NCBI RefSeq assembly: GCF_017837635.1
Contig: NZ_JAGJRS010000012.1
Span: 1 to 32,919 of the forward strand
Length of the DNA stretch: 32,919 nt
Reading direction: 5' to 3'
DNA from: Frateuria flava
Lineage (GTDB): Bacteria; Pseudomonadota; Gammaproteobacteria; Xanthomonadales; Rhodanobacteraceae
The notes below the pieces were generated by a model. That model was not told the DNA's origin, searched no databases, and saw only the letters and a program-made list of their open reading frames with translations. A program made the translations under genes and the position numbers. Positions 6,985 to 13,903 of this stretch are shown piece after piece (the stretch's first letter is position 1; each line of letters starts with the position of its first letter).

Positions 6985-7674
6985 ATGGCGCTCATAATAA
7001 AAGTGGTTGCGCGCACCCAGGCTCAGGTGCCTTTGCAAAATGTCATGAGGGCTCAGGTAATGGTAGGAAAGACGTTAGATAAATTTGAGCTTTCGGAAAA
7101 AAAGTTAGTTGATCATCTCAATTTAGCGAGGCGCAATAAGTCTGCCGAATCCGTGGCTGAAGTCAGGCAAGCGCTGGACTCGTTTATTAATCAAGATCCC
7201 GAAAGCTCGATAGGCCTTGCTGCAAGATTTATGCGTGCAAGAGCATTCGAGGATGGAACATTTGGCGAAGTTCAAACTGATGCTGCGCTCGATGACTTCA
7301 TTTATTTAAGCGAGCGGAGCGCTAAGTTCGGAAGCGAGGGCATTATAGGTTATGCAAGAGTCCTGCTTAGAAAGGATTCTAATAGATCAAATGACGTTAT
7401 ATCATTATGTCGCGAAGCTGTTGCGCTTGATAATAATCGGTGCGCCATGATGATCATGGGTTTTGTCTATGAAAACATAATGGGCAACTTTTCTAAGGCT
7501 AAATACTGGTATTTGAGAGCGTGGCGAAATGGAATGCCTTGGGGGATGCGATTTTATGCGGAAATTAAGTTAAAGGAGCGGAGTCTAACCTTGGGCGTGC
7601 TTGCGCATTGTCTTGCTACAGTTACTAGTCCGTTTATGGTGCTTTGGAGGGGTTGTCGTTTTCCTTTTAAATAA
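6985..7674 (+). CDS. Sel1/TPR-like protein, candidate immunity for cassette 3
   Basis: A 229-residue mostly helical protein whose ATG follows the toxin TGA with no gap, implying translational coupling. The C-terminal half (about 130-190) resembles Sel1-like repeats: a helix ending in REAVALDNNRCAMMIMGFVY, followed by NFSKAKYWYLRAWRNG. A hydrophobic stretch lies near the C-terminus (about 205-220, LGVLAHCLATVTSPFMVLW), possibly membrane-associated. Base composition is more AT-rich than the flanking shared blocks. No named family is certain, and the immunity role rests on position. Confidence 0.58.
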   Translation: MALIIKVVARTQAQVPLQNVMRAQVMVGKTLDKFELSEKKLVDHLNLARRNKSAESVAEVRQALDSFINQDPESSIGLAARFMRARAFEDGTFGEVQTDAALDDFIYLSERSAKFGSEGIIGYARVLLRKDSNRSNDVISLCREAVALDNNRCAMMIMGFVYENIMGNFSKAKYWYLRAWRNGMPWGMRFYAEIKLKERSLTLGVLAHCLATVTSPFMVLWRGCRFPFK

Positions 7675-7694
7675 AGAATTTGCGGCTAAAGTAA

Positions 7695-7717
7695 GCTAAA
7701 GGGATGGGGCAATTAAG
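7695..7717. repeat. Border motif copy (GGGATGGGGCAATTAAG)
   Basis: A variant of the dispersed motif seen at 4927-4949. In both places it is followed by TCTGCGGTTACCGG, the truncated 5' edge of the FN3 block, so two cassette borders share the same join. Confidence 0.6.
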
Positions 7718-7721
7718 CTTC

Positions 7722-8632
7722 TGCGGTTACCGGATCAGAGCCTGCAATGCAGCCGGCTGCGGGCCTTATGGCGCGGTCGCGACCGTGGCGATCACCATCC
7801 CGGCACCGGCGCCACGTACTACGAAGTCAAGGACGCCAGCACCGGTAGCGTCGTGGGCAGCACGACCGGTACGTCCAAAGAGGTGGAGAGCGTCTACGAC
7901 GGGCCGCTTTCCATGCACTCGTATGCCGTATGTGCCTGCAACCCATACGCCTGCAGCGGCTGGGTCAGCGCTGTCCAGCGCGATGTGTACAACCCGCCCA
8001 GCACGGCGCCGAGCCTGAGTGCCCCCAGCACCAATGGAACGGGCAGCTATACGGTGAGCTGGGGCACGGTCTTCCAGGCCGCCAGCTACACCTTGCAGGA
8101 AAGCGTCAACGGCGGCGCCTGGTCCACGGTCTACAGCGGCGGAGGCACGTCGAAGGCGTTCAGCGGCAAGGCGGTCGCGAGCTACCGCTATCGGGTCATG
8201 GCCTCCAACAGCGGTGGTAATGGCCCGTGGAGCGCCACCGTGACCGTCACGGTGGCGATCGTCACCAACGTGACGGGCGTGACGGCGCAGGTACGGTGGG
8301 TCAGCACGGGGTTCAGTGCGATAGCCGGTGCCTCCTCGCTCAAGGTGGCCCCCGTCGGTTCGACGGACGTCTCGCCGAGCATGATGCCGCCACCGCCCGA
8401 GCCGACCTACGCGTGGTTCCTCACCGCCAGCTGGAACGCGGCGACGGGTGCGACGCGGTATGAGGTGCGGGCGACCGATACGGTCACGGGCGCCGTGAAG
8501 ACCTTCAACGTCACGACGCTATCGATCCCGGCCACCGAGGTCAGTCATTCCGGGCAGAGCGTCACGGCACGTGCCTGCGATGCCAACGGCTGCTCGGCGT
8601 GGTCCAGCCCGGTGACGGCGGTGAAGCTATGA
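7722..8632 (+). pseudogene. FN3-domain gene remnant upstream of cassette 4
   Basis: It starts mid-domain (GYRIRACNAAGCGPYGAVAT) at the same FN3 position as the copy at 4954. Relative to that copy it lacks 82 bp at the GGCGCC at 7808-7813. The other copy has two GGCGCC (5076-5081 and 5158-5163) bracketing the missing segment, so slippage or recombination between them shifted the frame. Downstream the frame is open from 7853 to the stop at 8630-8632 and includes the most complete FN3 C-terminus in the window, ending SSPVTAVKL. No start codon with a ribosome binding site or signal peptide is visible. The stop is about 50 bases before the RHS GTG. Confidence 0.8.
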
Positions 8633-8685
8633 GGCGGGCGCGGCGTGGTGGCGCGGGCCGGCTGTGGACCAAGGAGGGAGCCATC

Positions 8686-9648
8686 GTGAAAGCATCAGGT
8701 TGGAGAGGCGCGGCGTGGGCGCGCGTTGCGGCGGTCGTGCTGGTGTTGCTGAGCGTAGGTTGGGGCGGCCCGGCGCCGGCGGCGGAAACGACGACGTACG
8801 TGCTGACGGATGTGCAGGGCACGGTGCTGGCGCGGGAGGATGCGCAGGGCAACATCATTGCGCGGTACGACTATCGGCCCTATGGGAAGCAGCAGGCGGG
8901 GCCGGTAGCGACGGGGCCGGGGTATACGGGGCATGTGGAGGATCCGGATACCGGGCTCGTTTACATGCAGCAGCGATATTACGATCCGGAGGTGGGGCGG
9001 TTCCTCAGCGTCGATCCGGTGACGGCCTACAGCAACCCGATCGGAGCGTTCAATCGCTATTGGTATGCCAGCGACAACCCTTACAAGTTTACGGATCCGG
9101 ATGGCCGTAGCGTTCTGACCAAGCTGATCAAGCTGGGAATCAAAGGCGGAAACGTCGCTGCCACTGTTGGTGGGATCGTCGATGACGTAAACACGCTTCG
9201 AAGTTCAACATCGACCACCGGAGAAAAGTTACTCGCGGGTGCTTCACTGTTAAGTGAGGTCGTTTCACCTGTCAGTATAGGCGATGCAAAAGATGTTGCG
9301 AAGGGTGTTCGGTCAGCCGCAGAACGGTATAGTCGAAAGGGCTGCCGCTACAATTCAAATAACCCTGCGGCGAAAGCAGCGAGGCAGGCGGCAGAAGGAC
9401 AGCCTTGTCCTAAGTGTGGAGAAACAATGGTGTCTGGGACTAGGACTTCCCCGCAGGCTCAGCATGAGCCACCTCTATCCGAAGTTAACTACGAACATGG
9501 CGGGGCAGGCATGTCGTCTGCTGAAAAGAAAGCCTACTCAAATAATCCTGAATCTTTGGATGGTGCGAACTGCGCACAATGCCAGTCGCGGGAAGGAGCT
9601 CAGCAAAGACAATATGTCCAAGAGCAAGAGCGGAATCGAGATCAATGA
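8686..9648 (+). CDS. Mini-RHS secreted toxin, cassette 4 (HNH-like nuclease tip)
   Basis: A 320-residue protein with GTG at 8686 after AAGGAGGGA. Residues 1-33 are the signal peptide and 34-110 the RHS core; NRYWYASDNPYKFTDPDG ends at about residue 140. Next comes a pre-toxin-like segment (about 141-215) with VGGIVDDVNTLRSSTSTTGEKL and LLAGASLLSEVVSPVSIGDA. The tip proper (about 236-305) has CPKC (241-244), AQHEPPLSEV (His260-Glu261), His271 and CAQC (296-299). Paired CxxC knuckles around a His-Glu motif suggest a zinc-supported HNH/treble-clef nuclease, so DNA cleavage in a competitor is the likely activity. The stop overlaps the next start (ATGA). A SUFU-domain immunity partner fits known nuclease-toxin pairs. 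Confidence 0.78.
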   Translation: MKASGWRGAAWARVAAVVLVLLSVGWGGPAPAAETTTYVLTDVQGTVLAREDAQGNIIARYDYRPYGKQQAGPVATGPGYTGHVEDPDTGLVYMQQRYYDPEVGRFLSVDPVTAYSNPIGAFNRYWYASDNPYKFTDPDGRSVLTKLIKLGIKGGNVAATVGGIVDDVNTLRSSTSTTGEKLLAGASLLSEVVSPVSIGDAKDVAKGVRSAAERYSRKGCRYNSNNPAAKAARQAAEGQPCPKCGETMVSGTRTSPQAQHEPPLSEVNYEHGGAGMSSAEKKAYSNNPESLDGANCAQCQSREGAQQRQYVQEQERNRDQ

Positions 9649-10232
9649 CTGGGTATAAATATCCGTGTGAGGCTGTCCAGCCATCGCTACTTGCTATCGA
9701 TCTGGCTGATCACTTGACTGGCTCTAGAGATGTTCAATTCTACAGATGGGCAAAAGGGAAATCGGCGGAAACCATGCCTTGGCTTCAAATAATCGAAGCA
9801 TCTATCGATAACAAAATTCATTACCTGACTGCAGGCGCCTCCAAGATCCTGGATGAGCCCGGATACGGTACGGAGTTTTGTTACATCGCGAACGAAAAAT
9901 CTTGTGGCAATGTTGAATTGCTAACTATGGTTTCATATTTGCACTCCTTGCCATCAGATCGCCTTGATGTTGGTCATACGATGAACATCGGCCGACCCAT
10001 TGCGAATAATTCACACTTGGACCGTCTTTTGGTCTCGCTGCCATATCCATACGGAAGCGATTTTGAGTTCGTTCATCTGTCTGATGGCCGGCATGCTCGA
10101 ATATTGTGGCTAATACCTATTTCTGCAAGCGAGGAAAAATTTAGACATGAGCATGGTCTGGAGGATCTTGAAGAGCTATTCGGCATGCACGAAATTGAAT
10201 TCTCCGATCCCTTGCGAAAGTTGGTTGCTTAG
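9645..10232 (+). CDS. SUFU-domain immunity protein for cassette 4
   Basis: A 195-residue soluble protein starting in the ATGA overlap with the toxin stop. The second half is typical of the suppressor-of-fused (SUFU) domain: DRLDVGHTMNIGRPI, HLDRLLVSLPYPYGSDFEFV, ILWLIPISASEEKFRHEHG and LEDLEELFG. SUFU-like proteins are established immunity partners of diverse polymorphic toxins, especially HNH-type nucleases. The tight coupling to the nuclease-like tip supports that role here. The protein presumably binds and blocks the toxin in the cytoplasm. Confidence 0.82.
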   Translation: MTGYKYPCEAVQPSLLAIDLADHLTGSRDVQFYRWAKGKSAETMPWLQIIEASIDNKIHYLTAGASKILDEPGYGTEFCYIANEKSCGNVELLTMVSYLHSLPSDRLDVGHTMNIGRPIANNSHLDRLLVSLPYPYGSDFEFVHLSDGRHARILWLIPISASEEKFRHEHGLEDLEELFGMHEIEFSDPLRKLVA

Positions 10233-10260
10233 AGTCCGGTGACGGCGGGAAATCGGAAAT

Positions 10261-10282
10261 CAAAAGGGACGGGGTAATTAAG
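10261..10282. repeat. Dispersed motif copy (GGGACGGGGTAATTAAG)
   Basis: Same motif as at 4927-4949 and 7695-7717. It is followed by CCTGCGAAATCGG and then CTAACGGGGTCAGG at 10301-10315, a second motif shared with the 4.98-kb region. A short FN3-end-like stretch (CCGGTGACGGCGG) lies just before it at about 10236-10248. Confidence 0.55.
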
Positions 10283-10316
10283 CGCCTGCGAAATCGGCCA
10301 GCTAACGGGGTCAGGG

Positions 10317-10398
10317 AGTCATCGACCACATTGAACGTCCGGAAGCGTCGCCCGCAGGCGAGTGCGTCGCTCATGAAGTCGATCGACCACACGTACCG
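10317..10398 (-). pseudogene. IS3-family OrfB fragment
   Basis: On the minus strand the sequence reads RYVWSIDFMSDALACGRRF, then RTFNVVDDS. This is the segment around the first catalytic Asp of IS3-type integrases (typically W-S-x-D-F-x-S-D-A-L and R-x-x-N-V-V-D-D). Only about 27 codons remain, cut at one side by the CTAACGGGGTCAGG motif and at the other by the GGGGTAATTAA-type motif. It is from a different IS3 subgroup than the element at 1917-3129. Confidence 0.7.
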
Positions 10399-10514
10399 GG
10401 CAGCCGCGGAATTAAAGGGGAGGAATTAAAGGGGGCGGGGGTAATCAAATCTGTCAAATACGTCGCCTTAGCCACCACGTGGACGGCTGACGGCGGGTCG
10501 CCTCAGGGGTGTTT
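10399..10514. other. Intergenic debris with a decayed double motif
   Basis: Bases 10410-10449 contain ATTAAAGGGGAGG followed by ATTAAAGGGGGCGGGGGTAA, two overlapping variants of the dispersed motif. The remainder up to 10514 shows no recognisable gene. Confidence 0.4.
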
Positions 10515-10679
10515 CTACCATGCGTAGAACACGTTCATCGCCAAGGGCACGCTTCCGTGCACATATGCTCGAATGCTTTGCAGATCGTCTGGACTGATGC
10601 TCGCGTTCAGCCAAGCTCTATGGGCATCCGCTCGCTCCTTGGCGTCACGGCCGAGACCTAGATACAGCGGGTGAGGTGG
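10515..10679 (-). pseudogene. C-terminal fragment of a REP-associated tyrosine transposase (RAYT)
   Basis: Translating the minus strand gives PPHPLYLGLGRDAKERADAH, then RAWLNASISPDDLQSIRAYV, and ends VFYAW-stop at 10515. This pattern (PHPLYxxLG, Arg-rich helix, IRxx) is the C-terminal tail of Y1 transposases of the RAYT/TnpA-REP group. The catalytic HUH and Tyr regions are missing. The break coincides with a copy of the dispersed GGGGGTAATTAAG motif at 10681-10705. RAYTs are the enzymes associated with REP palindromes. Confidence 0.72.
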
Positions 10680-10680
10680 A

Positions 10681-10705
10681 ACAAAAGAGACGGGGGGTAA
10701 TTAAG
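10681..10705. repeat. Dispersed motif copy at the RAYT break point
   Basis: It reads AAAAGAGACGGGGGGTAATT and continues AAG. It lies exactly where RAYT similarity ends, linking the motif to this transposase. From here to 10800 no gene is visible. Confidence 0.5.
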
Positions 10706-10800
10706 CCGTGCTGTGCGACCCGCCGGAAGCCAAGCCTGCGCTCGTCAAGCTCTAATAGGGCAGAAGTCGATCGTGGGTAACGGCAATGACTGACGTCTTT

Positions 10801-11472
10801 TCATTGCCCACTGCTCCCGGCCGGCAGCGGCTGGGCGGCGAACCATTGCGCCACCGCTGCGACCTCATCCGCGTTGAGCTTGCGGCTCACATGCTGCATC
10901 AGTTGCAACGGATCGTTGCGCCGTGTGCCCTGTTGCCACGCTTCCATCTGCGCCTGGATGTAAGCCGCCGGTTGTCCGGCCAGCGGCGGAAAGTTCGCGC
11001 CAACGCCCACGCCGCCGGGACCGTGGCATTGCTCGCACGCCGGCACCTGCCGGGACCAGCGCCCGCGTGTGGCGAGGGTCTGTCCGATGCCCTCGGACGG
11101 CGGCGCGGTCGGTGGTGGGGCCGGCGCCGGCAGGCGACTGTAGTAGGCCGCCACCGCCTGCCGCTCGTCGGCGGACAGGGACTGCGCGATCGGCTGCATC
11201 ACCGGGTTGGCGCGCGTGCCGGCGGCGTAATCGGCCAACTGGCGGGCCAGGTAGGCGCTATCGAGGCCCGCCAGCCTGGGAAAGCCTGCGGCGGCTTGAC
11301 CTCCGCCATCGGCACCGTGGCAGGACTGGCAGGGGGGCGCACCGTGCCCGTTGCCCTGGCTGACCAGCGCCTGCGCTGAGGTGGCATGCACCGCCGGTGG
11401 TGAGACTCCTGCGAACAGCGCGCTTCCCAGCACGCAACTGATCAAGCGAAAGCGCATTCGCATACCCCGCAT
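10801..11472 (-). CDS. Dihaem cytochrome c (c4-like), periplasmic
   Basis: A 223-residue exported electron carrier. Several ATGs cluster at the start (MRGMRMRF); the exact one is uncertain. The signal peptide (residues 1-30) has core LISCVLGSALFAGV and cleavage after AVHA. Two class I cytochrome domains follow, each with a haem-binding CxxCH: CQSCH at 48-52 and CEQCH at about 147-151. Candidate axial methionines lie in NPVMQPIAQSLS and LQLMQHVSRKLN. The repeated GFPRLAGLDSAYLARQL and NFPPLAGQPAAYIQAQM motifs are typical of cytochrome c4-like proteins, which pass electrons to terminal oxidases or other periplasmic acceptors. A proline-rich linker (APAPPPTAPP) joins the domains. The haem protein at 11644 lies upstream on the same strand. 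Confidence 0.88.
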   Translation of the reverse strand: MRGMRMRFRLISCVLGSALFAGVSPPAVHATSAQALVSQGNGHGAPPCQSCHGADGGGQAAAGFPRLAGLDSAYLARQLADYAAGTRANPVMQPIAQSLSADERQAVAAYYSRLPAPAPPPTAPPSEGIGQTLATRGRWSRQVPACEQCHGPGGVGVGANFPPLAGQPAAYIQAQMEAWQQGTRRNDPLQLMQHVSRKLNADEVAAVAQWFAAQPLPAGSSGQ

Positions 11473-11643
11473 CCCGATCCTGGCCCCGGCAGACAGGCCC
11501 CTGCTGCCTCAAAGGTTGAACGAATAGCCACAGGCGCGTGCAGAAAGCGTCCATGCGGGCGTGCGGCCGTTGCGCTCGTGGGCGCGATGGTGAGCCGTGC
11601 AGGGTGCGTGGACGGCCGGGCGGACGCCAGGCCGCCGTGGGCG

Positions 11644-11880
11644 TCAGCCGCGCCAGTAGTTATTGGCTGCGGCGATGGTGGCGAACTCGATCGCCACCAC
11701 GTGGCCCACGTCGATCAGCGCGCGGGCGTCATGGGCGTAGACGTCGCGCAGCTCGTTGCGGACGTTGTCGTCGGGCTGGGTAGCCTTGATCACCAGGCGC
11801 GCCATCTTGATCGCAAGCTGGCGGCCTTCTTCCGGGGAGGCGGTGATCAGGGTGTTGCCGGGGACGAGCGTGGTGGTCAT
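11644..11880 (-). CDS. Hexameric tyrosine-coordinated haem protein (HTHP)
   Basis: A 78-residue protein starting at the ATG at 11880 (MTTTLVPGN). It matches the HTHP family over its full length: LITASPEEGRQLAIKMARLV, TQPDDNVRNELRDVYAHDA and FATIAAANNYW. The conserved Tyr48 in DVYAHDA would be the haem-iron ligand. Characterised members form six-haem rings with peroxidase- and catalase-like activity. There is no signal peptide. It lies upstream of the dihaem cytochrome on the same strand, with about 170 bp between them, so the two may be co-transcribed. Confidence 0.88.
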   Translation of the reverse strand: MTTTLVPGNTLITASPEEGRQLAIKMARLVIKATQPDDNVRNELRDVYAHDARALIDVGHVVAIEFATIAAANNYWRG

Positions 11881-12070
11881 GGCGGTTCCTGTGGCTGCGA
11901 CGGTGCCACTGACGCTAGCGTGTCGGGCGTGGCGGATGGGTCGAGAGCCGGTGGTGGCGGGCTGCTCCGGCTGTCTGTGTGGCATGGGTGAGCGGCGGGC
12001 GTGCGGGAAGGCGGGCGAGCCGCTGCCTGCGTGCGCACGCATGTCGCTGGATGAGCTGTCGGGCGCGCCC

Positions 12071-12420
12071 GGCACCTCACCCCAGCCCTCCCGGAAGGGG
12101 AGAGGGAGCCAAGTGCGGCGCTCGCGCACAGAAATCCGCGAGCCCCGGCCCCTCACCCCAGACCTCTCTTCGGAGGGGAGAGGGAGCCAAGTGCGGCGCT
12201 CGCGCATAGAAGTCCGCGAGCCCGGCTCCTCACCCCAGCCCTCTCCCCGGAGGGGAGAGGGAGCCAAGTGCGGCGCTCGGCCATAGAAGTCCGCGAGCCC
12301 CAGCCCCTCACCCCAGCCCTCTCCCCGGAGGGGAGAGGGAGCCAATTGCGGGGTCGCGCATAGAAGCCCGCGAGCCCCGGCCCCTCACCCCAACCCTCTC
12401 CCCGGAGGGGAGAGGGAGCA
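12071..12420. repeat. 77-bp tandem repeat with a palindrome, five units
   Basis: Units start at about 12076, 12152, 12229, 12307 and 12384, a spacing of 76-78 bp. Each holds CTCACCCCAGCC, a hairpin of the form CTCTCCCCGGAGGGGAGAG, then GGAGCCAAGTGCGGCGCTCG and a TAGAAGTCCGCGAGCC segment. The first two units have decayed hairpins. The same hairpin appears at 23,660-24,020 and 30,830-31,110, so it is a genome-wide REP-like element expanded here in tandem between two minus-strand genes. The stretch 11,881-12,070 shows nothing I can name. Confidence 0.85.
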
Positions 12421-12429
12421 TCCCAAGAG

Positions 12430-12696
12430 TCAGGCGACCGACTCGCTATTCGCCTCGTACACGCTCGCCAGCACGGCCGCGGCCGCGGCGTAGAGCAGCA
12501 CCGGCACGTCTTCGCGCAGGCGCAGCGCGGCCAGCACGGCGGCGATCTGCGGGTCGTGGTGCAGTGGCAGGCCCAGCGCGCGGGCGCGCGCCAGCAGCAA
12601 CTCGAGCGCCTCGGGTGGCAACGGCGCGGCCTTGGTTTCCGGACCGGCCAGGCGCAGGGTGACGCGACGCTGCGGGGGCGGCAGGGCGGTGCTCAT
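12430..12696 (-). CDS. FhlB-like short flagellar export switch protein
   Basis: An 88-residue protein resembling only the cytoplasmic tail of FlhB/EscU-type type III export switch proteins, without the membrane part. The ATG at 12696 overlaps the fliK stop (ATGA). Diagnostic features are ALELLLARARALGLPLHHDP, QIAAVLAALRLREDVPVLLY and a small-residue helix AAAAAVLASVYEAN, matching the family pattern of a helix, HxDP, a variable segment, xxIPxxLY and AxVLA. I see no NPTH autocleavage site. Family knowledge suggests FhlB-like proteins modulate hook-to-filament export switching, often beside fliK as here. Confidence 0.82.
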   Translation of the reverse strand: MSTALPPPQRRVTLRLAGPETKAAPLPPEALELLLARARALGLPLHHDPQIAAVLAALRLREDVPVLLYAAAAAVLASVYEANSESVA

Positions 12697-13850
12697 GCGG
12701 TGGCCTTCAGCAGTAGGGCGCTGGCGTGCGAGTGGCCTTGTGGCAGGCCGGTCTGGCAGCTGAGCTGCTCCAGTTGCAGGCCGCTGGCCGCCAGACGCTG
12801 GCGCAGCGGGGTGAACTGTCGCTCCAGCCGCTCGGTGGTCGCGCTGCGTTCGGCCCACAGGCGCACGTTCAGTCGCAGGTCGCGCAGCTGCAGCTCGCCC
12901 TGCAATGGCCCGAGCGAGGGCAGGTCGATGGCAAAGCCCAGTGTCCAGGTGCCGGCGCCGGTCTCGGCGTCCTGGCCCTGTTCGAGATGGATCTGCAGTA
13001 CGTCGCGCCCCTCCGGCCCCTGCAGCGGGATGTCGATCATCCACGCCTGCGCACCGGCCGCATCGAGCTGCGCGATTTCGACCCGGGCGAGCGCGGCGTG
13101 CACGTCGCCGCGCAGGCGGCCGAGCAACTGCTGGATGTCCTCGTCCGCGGGGGGATCGGCAAGCGGCATCGCCAGCGGCACGCGCGGCTGCGCCTGCAGC
13201 CCGCGCTGGCGCAGCGGCGGCGGCGTGTCGGCGTTGCTGGCCGGAGCGTGGGCGGGCAGGCGCGGTTGCCGGTCGAGCAGCGCGGCCAGGCGCAGCAGCA
13301 CCGCCTTGAAGTCTTCCTCGCCCAGCGGCAGCGGGTTGCTGCGCGGGCGTGCGAGTTGCGATTCGAGAAACAGGCCGCTGCGGGCAATTGCCTCGCGCAG
13401 GCCCTCGGGCCGGCTGATGTCCTGCGGCGTGCGCACGCCTTGATCGAGCAACGCCAGCGCCGCGCGCACCTCCGACGGGAGCTGGCGCAGCACCGGGCGC
13501 TGTGCCAGCGCGCCGAGCGTGGCCAGCAGGGGCGCGTAGCCGTTCTGTTGTGGCAGCCGCTCGCGCAGCGCCTGCTGCACGCGCGGGTCGGCGCCGGCGC
13601 CGGCGAGGATCTCCAGCAGCGGCGGGTTGCCCATGGCGAGCACGCGTACCTGGAACTGCGAGGGCAGCGGGATGCCCAGCGGGTCGGTCTCGACCGTGAG
13701 CGCGCCGACCTGCAGCACCATCCGGCCCTGCTCGCCCATGCCGAGCGGTCGCGCCGACAGCACCGTGCCCACGCGCCAGCTTTCCGACGCGGCACCGGAG
13801 GCGGCACCCGCCCAGGTCATCGCGGCGAGGCTGGTGGGTTGGATGATCAC
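12693..13850 (-). CDS. fliK: Flagellar hook-length control protein FliK
   Basis: A 385-residue secreted molecular ruler. I chose the GTG at 13850 (VIIQPTSLAAMTW) because AAGGAG lies six bases upstream; an in-frame ATG at 13922 would add 24 unlikely residues. The N-terminal two thirds are low-complexity and Gln/Pro/Leu-rich with a repetitive PLLATLGALAQRPVLRQL character, as in other FliKs. The C-terminal domain (about 260-385) is the Flg_hook domain: WMIDIPLQGPEGRDVLQIHL, WTLGFAIDLPSLGPLQGELQ, LRLNVRLWAERSATTERL and FTPLRQRLAASGLQLEQL. It is followed by the overlapping fhlB-like gene. This pair places flagellar functions directly beside the chemotaxis cluster. Confidence 0.85.
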   Translation of the reverse strand: MIIQPTSLAAMTWAGAASGAASESWRVGTVLSARPLGMGEQGRMVLQVGALTVETDPLGIPLPSQFQVRVLAMGNPPLLEILAGAGADPRVQQALRERLPQQNGYAPLLATLGALAQRPVLRQLPSEVRAALALLDQGVRTPQDISRPEGLREAIARSGLFLESQLARPRSNPLPLGEEDFKAVLLRLAALLDRQPRLPAHAPASNADTPPPLRQRGLQAQPRVPLAMPLADPPADEDIQQLLGRLRGDVHAALARVEIAQLDAAGAQAWMIDIPLQGPEGRDVLQIHLEQGQDAETGAGTWTLGFAIDLPSLGPLQGELQLRDLRLNVRLWAERSATTERLERQFTPLRQRLAASGLQLEQLSCQTGLPQGHSHASALLLKATA

Positions 13851-13903
13851 GCGGGTCTCCTTCCCTGCCGGCCGGGCAGGTGGGGCCGGTTCCGTGCAGT
13901 CGG

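Larger units (their letters stand above)
1..10232 (+). other. Tandem array of four mini-RHS toxin/immunity cassettes
   Basis: Four near-identical blocks (about 1-375, 3313-3695, 5984-6378 and 8633-9015) each carry a ribosome binding site, a GTG start, a signal peptide and one RHS-associated core ending in GRFLS[VT]DP. After that point the four sequences diverge completely. Each divergent tip is followed at once by a different small gene. Decayed FN3-gene copies (4954-5983 and 7722-8632, and a remnant split by an insertion sequence at 1874-3312) separate the cassettes and directly abut the next RHS gene. This resembles arrays of displaced Rhs tips in which long shared arms permit recombination. 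The first block is already running at base 1, so the array probably continues to the left. The tip and immunity regions look more AT-rich than the shared arms, which fits separate acquisition. Confidence 0.85.

Noticed and set aside
8599-8685. Upstream ATG start (MVQPGDGGEAMRR) for the RHS genes
   Set aside because: It lies inside the FN3 3' end without a ribosome binding site and would bury the signal peptide. The GTG at 8686 has AAGGAGGGA upstream and gives a perfect signal peptide.
12071-12420. CRISPR array
   Set aside because: The 77-bp period has almost no unique spacer; most of each unit is conserved and palindromic, and there are no cas genes.
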